DNA of 5,221 nt from Syntrophaceae bacterium (GCA_014874425.1 JACWAG010000485.1:1-5221); one strand, 5' to 3'. Positions 1 to 4,574 are shown, counted from the first letter of the stretch. The notes: a model not told the origin generated them from the letters alone. Numbers and translations: made by a program.

Positions 1-137
1 AGGCGTTTCAGTTCGGTACAGCAATGTAATCTAATCGTTATCAAACCTGCTCGTTGGAAGGTTGCTACGTAATTTCGTTCACGTGTTCACTGACCCGACT
101 AATCGTAGGTCTCCGGTATATGGGGGCGCCACCGATA

Positions 138-248
138 TTACTTTGATGACGCCCTTTTCTGCTCTTGAGACAGAAATAGCCTGGCGGAGCGCATGCAAAC
201 TTGAATGAGAGCCATCAACGCAACGGCTGCAAGTATACGTCTAAACAT
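138..248 (-). CDS. Possible 36-aa single-helix membrane protein overlapping the permease stop
   Basis: Reading leftward, an ATG at 248-246 lies inside the last codons of the permease gene and opens a 36-codon frame ending in TAA at 140-138, overlapping the permease by 8 nt. The product begins MFRRILAAVALMALIQVC, two arginines followed by a hydrophobic run of about 14 residues, then a polar, basic tail ending in QKRASSK. That pattern fits a small inner-membrane protein with its N-terminus inside, translated by coupling to the upstream stop codon. No clear Shine-Dalgarno site precedes the ATG; the upstream bases TACGAGC are a poor match. I do not recognise a family. The frame is short enough to occur by chance, so the call rests on the stop-start overlap and the membrane-helix shape. 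Confidence 0.38.
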   Translation of the reverse strand: MFRRILAAVALMALIQVCMRSARLFLSQEQKRASSK

Positions 249-1311
249 GCTCGTATGATTCTGAGGCTTGAGCCGCGTATTCGGCTCTTCTGCCCTTAAA
301 CATGCTACCGATAATGATTACAGCGCCGACGGCCAGAGCCAAACACATAGTCGCGAAACTGACCATATCCAGAATGGACAATGTAAACTTATCGACATCC
401 ATTAGTTGCAATTGATTCAAATACTGTGGCACAGCTAGCGCCCTACTGACCGCAACGATTAACATGATGGTCCCCATGACGATTTTAATCATGTTTTCTT
501 TTACATAGGTCGTTCCGATCGCCCCGAGCTGAACGCCCACAAGCGAGCCGGCGAGAATTATCAATGTGAGTCTGATGTCGACCATTCCGTGCATTGCCCA
601 CTTCACTGTTCCTCCAAAGCCCATGAGAAAGGCAATGACCAATTCGCTTGCTGACGAAATGAGACCAGAAGCTCCAACAACATAGATCATTCCTGGAACC
701 CCGACAAAACCACCAACCGCTATAGTCGCGGCGAGTAGGCCGGTCGCGAACCCGACGGGAATAGTGAACCAAAGAGATATTGTGAGATCAGCAGTCTTAA
801 AATGAATCATAGGTGGTAGATTAATGGATTGCAGACGTCTAGCCAATTTTGGAACGGGATTCCCGCCTTCTGAATTAGATGTTTTAAAAGCGTCATAAAA
901 GACATAGCTACCGACGAACAAAAGGACAGCCACAAACGACAGGCTAACGTAAAGGTTTGAACCCGCCTCACCCCATTTGCTGAGAATCAATTCCTGAATT
1001 TTTATGCCTGCTTGCACCCCCACAGTAGCGGAGGCGGCCATTACAATCCCTAGTTTTAGGTCTACCTGACCATATTTGTAACGTTTATAAGCGCCAACCA
1101 TGGCTTTGGGGAACTTGTGGCACATATTGCTGGCCACGGCCACAGCCGCAGGAACACCAAGACTCATCATGGCCGGAGTCAACACAAAGGCCCCACCGGA
1201 ACCGATGAATCCACTCACCAGACCACCAATAAAGCCGACTATGAACAAGAATGAAACATTCATCCAGGTAAGATCTATAAATTTTGCAGCGTCGAGGGCA
1301 TGGTCGATCAT
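241..1311 (-). CDS. TSUP (TauE/SafE) family anion permease
   Basis: A 356-aa integral inner-membrane protein of the TSUP family, whose members move sulfite, sulfoacetate, taurine-related and other organic anions; the substrate here cannot be read from sequence. The two family repeats are visible. Repeat one starts near residue 24 with IVGFIGGLVSGFIGSGGAF and continues LTPAMMSLGVP to about 60. Repeat two starts near 185 with VGFATGLLAATIAVGGFVG and continues VPGMIY to about 210. Further hydrophobic segments lie near 85-105, 119-139, 178-198, 222-242, 247-268, 272-292 and 314-336, so roughly 8-10 helices. A polar loop (about 141-175) joins the halves. Start choice: the frame extends to a TTG at 1317-1315, but AAAGGAG directly abuts that codon; the ATG at 1311-1309 lies 6 nt after GGAG and is the credible start. 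It is 39 nt downstream of the 105-aa membrane protein gene, very likely in one operon. Confidence 0.93.
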   Translation of the reverse strand: MIDHALDAAKFIDLTWMNVSFLFIVGFIGGLVSGFIGSGGAFVLTPAMMSLGVPAAVAVASNMCHKFPKAMVGAYKRYKYGQVDLKLGIVMAASATVGVQAGIKIQELILSKWGEAGSNLYVSLSFVAVLLFVGSYVFYDAFKTSNSEGGNPVPKLARRLQSINLPPMIHFKTADLTISLWFTIPVGFATGLLAATIAVGGFVGVPGMIYVVGASGLISSASELVIAFLMGFGGTVKWAMHGMVDIRLTLIILAGSLVGVQLGAIGTTYVKENMIKIVMGTIMLIVAVSRALAVPQYLNQLQLMDVDKFTLSILDMVSFATMCLALAVGAVIIIGSMFKGRRAEYAAQASESYEHV

Positions 1312-1317
1312 CTTCAA

Positions 1318-1324
1318 CTCCTTT
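1318..1324 (-). promoter_or_regulatory. Ribosome binding site that fixes the permease start
   Basis: On the minus strand AAAGGAG occupies 1324-1318. It touches the upstream TTG (1317-1315) with no spacer, but sits 6 nt before the ATG at 1311-1309. This decides the start in favour of the ATG and removes two residues from the longest frame. Confidence 0.85.
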
Positions 1325-1350
1325 CAGTCAAACCCTATAATTAGCAAACT

Positions 1351-1668
1351 CTAAGCGCTCATTCTTAAACGGGCGCGAGGTTTCTGAATTGGTCGAGGCG
1401 CTGGAACGGTCTTGCGTTTGGCCGCCTGCTTGGTTATGGCTTCAATGCCCAGGACAGACCACAAGTTGCTGGAAAATGCGCCATGCGCAAAAGAAACTAT
1501 AAAAACGGTTGCTATGGGCAGGGCCGCATAAAACCCTCCCTTGGCGAACAGTTGAGTGATGGCGGAAGCGTGTGAGAAAACAGCGGCGTACAAAGCCGTT
1601 GTTATCGCTCCATACATCAAGGTGCGCATCAAAATCTTTTTTTTCCTAATTTCAGTTTTTGCCGCCAT
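1351..1668 (-). CDS. Two-helix small membrane protein, TSUP-operon partner
   Basis: A 105-aa protein with a basic N-terminus (RKKKILMR, residues 8-15), a hydrophobic segment at about 17-38, a second at about 45-66, and a basic proline-rich C-tail (KRKTVPAPRPIQKPRARLRM). Positive charges at both ends predict a hairpin of two inner-membrane helices with both termini in the cytoplasm. The stretch FAHGAFSSNLWSVLGIEA (about 61-78) mixes small, aromatic and polar residues and looks like a conserved functional signature rather than plain membrane anchor. From memory I associate similar small proteins with TSUP permeases of sulfate reducers, but I could not check this. The start is ATG at 1668-1666 with AGGAG 6 nt upstream. 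It lies 39 nt before the permease, suggesting co-transcription and perhaps an accessory subunit or stabiliser of the transporter. No enzymatic motif is visible. Confidence 0.85.
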   Translation of the reverse strand: MAAKTEIRKKKILMRTLMYGAITTALYAAVFSHASAITQLFAKGGFYAALPIATVFIVSFAHGAFSSNLWSVLGIEAITKQAAKRKTVPAPRPIQKPRARLRMSA

Positions 1669-1674
1669 TTGTAT

Positions 1675-1679
1675 CTCCT
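1675..1679 (-). promoter_or_regulatory. Ribosome binding site of the 105-aa gene
   Basis: AGGAG on the minus strand at 1679-1675, 6 nt before the ATG at 1668-1666. Confidence 0.8.
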
Positions 1680-1716
1680 AATAATCTTGATTGTACCAGC
1701 AAAAATGGATCCCAAA

Positions 1717-1735
1717 CCTGGGTAAGGCCTGGGTA
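1717..1735. repeat. 8-bp direct repeat CCTGGGTA x2
   Basis: CCTGGGTA occurs at 1717-1724 and again at 1728-1735, an 11-bp period (about one helical turn), in the 113-nt gap between the 59-aa and 105-aa genes. It could be a same-face protein site or an RNA element in the operon transcript. No promoter that I would trust accompanies it. Confidence 0.5.
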
Positions 1736-1781
1736 GCCAATTCTTTAAGTCCACATGGAGTCACTTCCGTAAATCTGGTTC

Positions 1782-1961
1782 TTAGGCCCTATAGGAACGT
1801 TCTCTCAATCTCATTTTACGCCTATTTTTTTTCTCGGCCTCTCTCGCAACAGATCTCCTTTCAGACTCCTGGAGTATGTCGCGAGCCATCTGCCATTCGC
1901 CTTCCTCAGCGAAAGCCGCCGCAGCGGCCATCTTTTCCAATTTTTGGAGCCATGTTCTCAT
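1782..1961 (-). CDS. 59-aa charged small protein, first gene of the leftward operon
   Basis: Reading leftward, ATG at 1961-1959 opens a 59-codon frame to TAA at 1784-1782. It has a strong Shine-Dalgarno, GAAGGAG at 1974-1968, 6 nt upstream of the start. The protein begins MRTWLQKLEKMAAAAAFAEE; residues 1-35 look like an amphipathic helix rich in Ala and Glu, and residues 35-59 are dominated by Arg, Lys and Glu, ending RERSYRA. There is no signal peptide or membrane helix, so it is probably cytoplasmic and helical, perhaps binding a protein, nucleic acid or membrane surface through its basic tail. Its codons are ordinary for the neighbourhood. The opposite strand also has a long open frame (1691-2005), but that one has no ribosome binding site and an implausible composition. 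The 105-aa gene follows after 113 nt. I do not recognise a named family and assign no function. Confidence 0.78.
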   Translation of the reverse strand: MRTWLQKLEKMAAAAAFAEEGEWQMARDILQESERRSVAREAEKKNRRKMRLRERSYRA

Positions 1962-1967
1962 TTTTCT

Positions 1968-1974
1968 CTCCTTC
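1968..1974 (-). promoter_or_regulatory. Ribosome binding site of the 59-aa gene
   Basis: GAAGGAG on the minus strand at 1974-1968, with 6 nt to the ATG at 1961. This is one of the strongest Shine-Dalgarno sites in the window and a main reason to accept the short gene. Confidence 0.8.
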
Positions 1975-2009
1975 AGTCTGGCAAGTATCCCAATTTCCGG
2001 TTTAATCCT

Positions 2010-2025
2010 ATCAAGTTCTGTGCCA
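2010..2025 (-). promoter_or_regulatory. Sigma54-like promoter (-24/-12) for the leftward operon
   Basis: Minus strand, 2025 to 2010: TGGCACAGAACTTGAT. Against the sigma54 consensus TGGCACG-N4-TTGCW this matches the whole TGGCAC -24 box, the spacing, and TTG plus the final W of the -12 box. It differs at the G after TGGCAC and, more seriously, has A where the -12 GC dinucleotide has C. A start site would fall near 1999, leaving a leader of about 38 nt before the 59-aa gene. I found no convincing sigma70 promoter here; the best alternative is TTGATA-N19-GATACT, with a spacer that is too long. Confidence 0.5.
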
Positions 2026-2049
2026 TTGTATAAATGTAGTGCAACACGT

Positions 2050-2059
2050 TGAAATTTCA
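2050..2059. repeat. 10-bp palindrome TGAAATTTCA
   Basis: A perfect 10-bp palindrome lying beside CAAC-AC-GTTG (2042-2051). Together they form an AT-rich symmetric patch about 30 bp upstream of the sigma54-like -24 box. It may be a protein site or only local AT-rich symmetry. Confidence 0.35.
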
Positions 2060-2101
2060 GGTGCTATCCATTAATGTGCAATTTCTGGAACTCGATTCAC
2101 A

Positions 2102-2118
2102 TGTTGCGTTTCGCAACT
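2102..2118. promoter_or_regulatory. Candidate operator 1: TGTTGC-N4-CGCAAC inverted repeat
   Basis: GTTGC (2103-2107), five bases GTTTC, GCAAC (2113-2117). The symmetry extends by one more pair (GTTGCG/CGCAAC). It has the same arms and the same N5 spacing as the site at 2188-2204. Its centre, 2110, is about 99 bp upstream of the sigma54-like -12 box, a usual distance for an enhancer-binding activator. Confidence 0.55.
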
Positions 2119-2121
2119 CTG

Positions 2122-2175
2122 TGGCTCGATATTGTGAATGGAACCAAATTTCCAGCTTAAAGAGCCATATTGTGA
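2122..2175. repeat. Direct repeat ATATTGTGA x2 within a TGGCTC/GAGCCA inverted repeat
   Basis: ATATTGTGA occurs at 2129-2137 and 2167-2175, a 38-bp period. TGGCTC at 2122-2127 is the inverse of GAGCCA at 2162-2167. Both patterns lie between the two GTTGC-N5-GCAAC sites. They add to the repeat density of the control region but fit no regulator I can name with confidence. Confidence 0.4.
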
Positions 2176-2187
2176 TCTGTGCCTCGG

Positions 2188-2204
2188 TGTTGCTATGTGC
2201 AACA
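2188..2204. promoter_or_regulatory. Candidate operator 2: TGTTGC-N5-GCAACA inverted repeat
   Basis: A perfect inverted repeat, TGTTGC (2188-2193), TATGT, GCAACA (2199-2204). Its centre at 2196 is 86 bp from that of operator 1, close to eight helical turns, so both would face the same side of the DNA. It lies about 185 bp upstream of the sigma54-like -12 box and about 110 bp upstream of the rightward -10 box. A weaker related element, TTGC-TCAC-GCAA, follows at 2210-2221. Confidence 0.58.
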
Positions 2205-2281
2205 TCACTTTGCTCACGCAACAGCGGAATTGATGTCAGCCGCGTTTCAAGAACACGGTTATATCTTCTGAAAGACCGCCA

Positions 2282-2310
2282 TTGCGGCGCCGTTTTTTTC
2301 TGTCTATAAT
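2282..2310 (+). promoter_or_regulatory. Sigma70-type promoter for the receiver-Lon gene
   Basis: TTGCGG (2282-2287), a 17-bp spacer, and a perfect TATAAT (2305-2310). Transcription would start near 2317, about 36 nt before the ATG at 2353. The spacer contains the palindrome CGGCGCCG (2285-2292, overlapping the -35 box) followed by seven T. The 9-mer GTCTATAAT recurs before coaBC. The -35 box matches only three of six consensus bases, so help from an activator is possible. Confidence 0.62.
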
Positions 2311-2337
2311 GATGTGACGCAAACAGAAATCGGTTTT

Positions 2338-2343
2338 AAGGAA
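2338..2343 (+). promoter_or_regulatory. Ribosome binding site of the receiver-Lon gene
   Basis: AAGGAA at 2338-2343, 9 nt before the ATG at 2353. It supports this start over any upstream frame, and so supports a genuine absence of the usual Lon N-terminal domain. Confidence 0.7.
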
Positions 2344-2352
2344 TATTAAGCC

Positions 2353-4362
2353 ATGGGTTTTTTTAAGAAAAATCAAGAAGAAGGCCCTTCCATTCCTCAT
2401 GAATTAATCGAAATCAGAACGAACCTCGAATCCTCAAATCTTCCGGACCACGCGAATTCCGCCGCATTCAAAGAGTTGGACAGGCTTGAAAAGACGGACC
2501 CATCCGCTGCCGAATATGCGATAGGATTAAACTATATAGAATACCTTCTGGCATTGCCGTGGAACACTTACACCGATGATAATCTCGATCTGAAACGGGC
2601 CCAAGCCATACTGGAACGCGAACATTACGGGTTGAGACACGCAAAGGAGCGTGTTTTGGAATTCCTTGGCGTCCGCACTCTCCGGAACAAGCAGGGTTTC
2701 AGAATCCTGGTTGTTGATGATGAGCAGATGGCCAGGGACAACATAGAGCGTGTAATTGTCAAAGATGGACACATTGTTCAAACAGCTTCAAACGGTGTTG
2801 ACGCGCTGGAAAAGGTCAAGCGCCAGGAGTTCGACCTTATAATTACAGACATGAAAATGGACCGGATGAACGGTATTGAACTAACGGAGAACATTAAAAA
2901 AGCGGCCCCCAGGACCGAAATCATGCTGGTGACAGGTTTCGCCACCGTTGATTCTGCTGTAGACGCCTTTACAAAGGGCGCTGCGTATTTTTTATCAAAA
3001 CCCTACAAGCTTGATGAACTGAGGGCCGCTGTTAAAAGAATACTTGAGAAGAAGCGTCACGCCCAGATCACCAGGGGCCCGATACTGTGTTTCGCCGGAC
3101 CTCCGGGAACAGGGAAAACCTCAATAGGTAAGGCCATAGCAGAGGCGATGGAAAGGAAATTCGCCAGAATTTCCATGGCCGGTCTTAGAGACGAAGCTGA
3201 GTTGAGAGGACATCGCCGGACATATGTTGGGGCCATGCCAGGAAGGATTATCAGCGAAATTAGAAACCTGGGCCTAAAAAACCCGGTTTTCATGTTGGAC
3301 GAGATCGACAAGATTGGACAAGATTTTCGAGGTGATCCGGCTTCAGTCTTGCTCGAGATTCTGGACCCTGAACAAAATCGGAATTTTCGAGACCATTATC
3401 TGGATGTTTCGTTTGATCTTTCTTCAGTAATGTTCATAGCTACAGCCAACGCCATTGAAAATCTGCCAGCGGCCCTTCTGGATCGCCTGGAAGTAATAAC
3501 TTTCTCGGGTTACACTGAGCATGAGAAAACGAGAATCGCTCAAGACTATCTGATACGCAGACAATTGAATGATTGCGGCCTTGCCGCGAGCGAGGTAAGA
3601 TTCACTGATGAGGCTGTGTCATTAATTATTAGGGACTATACAAGAGAAGCTGGCCTGCGAAATCTGGAACGTGAAATCGCGAATGTCTGTAGAAAACTAG
3701 CCCTCATATATCTTCAAAGTGGACAGACAAATCTCCCCGCCGAAGTTGATTCTAAGATGGTGTCGCGACTCCTTGGGCCCAGACGCTTCCGACACGAGGC
3801 GGCTGAATCTGCGGATCAGGTAGGAGTGACCACTGGCCTGGTTTGGACGGAATTTGGAGGAGAGATTATCTTTGTGGAAGCTGCCCGGATGAAAGGCTCC
3901 CAGCAACTTATCCTGACAGGTTCCTTAGGGGACATTTTAAGAGAATCCGCGCAGACAGCCCTGAGCTACATTCGAAGTAACGCTCGAAAATTCGGGGTTG
4001 ATGAGAACTTTTTTTCTGAAACAGACCTGCACATTCATATCCCAGCGGGGGCCATACCGAAGGACGGCCCTTCCGCCGGCGTTACGATTGCGATTGCGCT
4101 CATATCTCTGCTGACGGATCGGCCAGCGCGTCGAAGTGTAGCTCTAAGCGGTGAAATTACCTTAAGTGGGCGAATTCTGCCCGTGAGTGGAATTAGGGAA
4201 AAGACACTGGCGGCCCAGAGAGCTGGCGTAAAAAAGGTCGTTTTTCCGGAAGCTAACAGGATGGATGTCGAAAGTCTTCCGGAACAGGTAAAAGGCGGGC
4301 TGGAATTTGTCCTTGCATCGGACATTATAAGTGTAGTGGACTTGGTCTTAACCTCGGCGTGA
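2353..4362 (+). CDS. Lon-type ATP-dependent protease with an inserted response-regulator receiver domain
   Basis: A 669-aa soluble protein. Residues 15-110 match the helical segment that precedes AAA+ in LonA proteins (ELDRLEK, LALPWNTYTDDNLDL, HYGLRHAKERVLEFLGVRTL). The LAN substrate domain (about 200 residues) before it is absent. Residues 117-233 are a complete NtrC-like receiver: acidic pair D122/D123, phospho-acceptor D166, T194 and K216. The Lon frame resumes exactly at 242 with GPILCFAGPPGTGKTS: Walker A K255, Walker B D316/E317, sensor-1 N366, arginine finger R378, sensor-2 R436. The S16 protease domain (about 490-669) has S574 in PKDGPSAG and K617 in GIREK, the catalytic dyad. All three activities therefore look intact. 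Expected role: ATP-driven degradation of cytoplasmic substrates by a hexamer, with the receiver gating assembly or ATPase. It lacks the GAFTGA loop and HTH of sigma54 activators. No histidine kinase is adjacent. The gene is divergent from the transport operon. Confidence 0.95.
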   Translation: MGFFKKNQEEGPSIPHELIEIRTNLESSNLPDHANSAAFKELDRLEKTDPSAAEYAIGLNYIEYLLALPWNTYTDDNLDLKRAQAILEREHYGLRHAKERVLEFLGVRTLRNKQGFRILVVDDEQMARDNIERVIVKDGHIVQTASNGVDALEKVKRQEFDLIITDMKMDRMNGIELTENIKKAAPRTEIMLVTGFATVDSAVDAFTKGAAYFLSKPYKLDELRAAVKRILEKKRHAQITRGPILCFAGPPGTGKTSIGKAIAEAMERKFARISMAGLRDEAELRGHRRTYVGAMPGRIISEIRNLGLKNPVFMLDEIDKIGQDFRGDPASVLLEILDPEQNRNFRDHYLDVSFDLSSVMFIATANAIENLPAALLDRLEVITFSGYTEHEKTRIAQDYLIRRQLNDCGLAASEVRFTDEAVSLIIRDYTREAGLRNLEREIANVCRKLALIYLQSGQTNLPAEVDSKMVSRLLGPRRFRHEAAESADQVGVTTGLVWTEFGGEIIFVEAARMKGSQQLILTGSLGDILRESAQTALSYIRSNARKFGVDENFFSETDLHIHIPAGAIPKDGPSAGVTIAIALISLLTDRPARRSVALSGEITLSGRILPVSGIREKTLAAQRAGVKKVVFPEANRMDVESLPEQVKGGLEFVLASDIISVVDLVLTSA

Positions 4363-4462
4363 CTTTTTGCTATAAATTACGGAACAGGAGGCGTCGAGAA
4401 ATAGTAATCTGATGTAGACATGATCACGATGTGAAAATATTGTAGTGTCTTGTCGTTCAAAG

Positions 4463-4471
4463 GTCTATAAT
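4463..4471 (+). promoter_or_regulatory. Candidate -10 element upstream of coaBC
   Basis: A perfect TATAAT at 4466-4471, within the 9-mer GTCTATAAT that is shared with the receiver-Lon promoter. No good -35 box lies at 16-18 bp (the nearest is TTGTAG at 4440-4445, spacer 20), so this is suggestive only. It would place the start near 4478 and allow coaBC to be transcribed independently of the protease gene. Confidence 0.35.
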
Positions 4472-4480
4472 CAGTTCAAA

Positions 4481-4570
4481 ATGGTGTTAACATATCTGAT
4501 CGAAGATATACTTTGTATTAGAGTAGTTGCTCTTAAGGAGTCCAACTTTTTGTTGGCCTGTGTGAGGTAA
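4481..4570 (+). CDS. Possible 29-aa leader ORF before coaBC
   Basis: ATG at 4481 opens a 29-codon frame (MVLTYLIEDILCIRVVALKE, then nine more residues with a second Cys) ending in TAA at 4568-4570, which overlaps the coaBC Shine-Dalgarno. There is no ribosome binding site at a proper distance. The candidate -10 at 4466 would start the message within a few bases of the ATG, so translation would have to be leaderless or nearly so. An open frame of this length is common by chance, so this is a weak call, kept because of where its stop falls. Confidence 0.18.
   Translation: MVLTYLIEDILCIRVVALKESNFLLACVR
4542..4556 (+). other. Small hairpin in the coaBC leader
   Basis: CCAAC, TTTTT, GTTGG: a perfect 5-bp stem with a 5-T loop, just after AAGGAG (4535-4540) and 8 nt before the GAGG of the coaBC ribosome site. 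It is too weak, and lacks a following T-run, for a terminator; it may modestly affect translation, or be chance. Confidence 0.35.
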
Positions 4571-4574
4571 GGGG
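4564..4574 (+). promoter_or_regulatory. Ribosome binding site of coaBC
   Basis: A purine-rich stretch GAGGTAAGGGG; AAGGGG at 4569-4574 is 7 nt before the ATG at 4582. It fixes the coaBC start. Confidence 0.75.

Larger units (their letters stand above)
1962..2352. other. 391-bp divergent control region between the transport operon and the receiver-Lon gene
   Basis: No credible gene lies here. The open frame at 2049-2309 (+) starts with TTG, has no ribosome site and runs through the repeats. In order the region holds the 59-aa gene's ribosome site, a leftward sigma54-like element, a palindrome (2050-2059), two GTTGC-N5-GCAAC inverted repeats (2103-2117, 2189-2203) around a direct repeat, a rightward sigma70-type promoter and the Lon ribosome site. 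Its length and repeat density fit a shared regulatory region. Confidence 0.75.

Noticed and set aside
124..158. GGGCG ... CGCCC followed by TTTTC as a rightward terminator
   Set aside because: Only a 5-bp stem with a 21-nt loop and a T-run of four, with no rightward gene ending before it.
156..176. TTTCTG ... CAGAAA hairpin downstream of the permease
   Set aside because: A 6-bp AT-rich stem with no following T-run on either strand, inside the possible 36-aa frame; not a convincing terminator. Positions 1-137 show no gene or clear terminator.
485..772. Open frame on the minus strand inside the permease gene
   Set aside because: Fully inside the strongly supported TSUP frame; composition (many Arg, Trp, Cys) is typical of an out-of-frame shadow. 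The minus-strand frames inside the protease and coaBC genes were rejected for the same reason.
1691..2005. 104-codon open frame on the plus strand
   Set aside because: It lies antisense to the 59-aa gene, has no ribosome binding site, starts with a non-ATG codon, and its product (rich in Ser, Pro, Phe and Arg with no domain pattern) looks like a shadow.
2121..2137. Rightward sigma54-like match TGGCTCG followed by TTGTGA
   Set aside because: The spacing between the GG and the -12 box is one base short and the -12 box lacks GC.
2129..2180. Crp/Fnr, Rex or HcpR-type site (TTGTGA half-sites)
   Set aside because: The required inverted partner TCACAA is absent at the correct spacing for both copies.
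2049..2309. 86-codon open frame on the plus strand in the control region
   Set aside because: TTG start without a ribosome site, stop inside the TATAAT of the Lon promoter, and it spans the operator-like repeats; the composition is not protein-like.
2353..3057. Protease gene as a truncated or broken Lon
   Set aside because: The N-terminus has its own start, ribosome site and promoter; the frame is uninterrupted, and every ATPase, receiver and protease residue checked is present.
2698..3850. Sigma54 enhancer-binding activator (receiver plus AAA+)
   Set aside because: No GAFTGA loop and no C-terminal helix-turn-helix; the AAA+ motifs and the following S16 domain are those of Lon.
4386..4391. 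Perfect AGGAGG just after the protease gene
   Set aside because: No ATG, GTG or TTG follows at a usable distance, so it is an orphan Shine-Dalgarno-like hexamer.
4535..4570. AAGGAG followed by a TTG-started six-codon ORF before coaBC
   Set aside because: Too short, with a rare start codon and partly inside the hairpin; chance is the simpler explanation.
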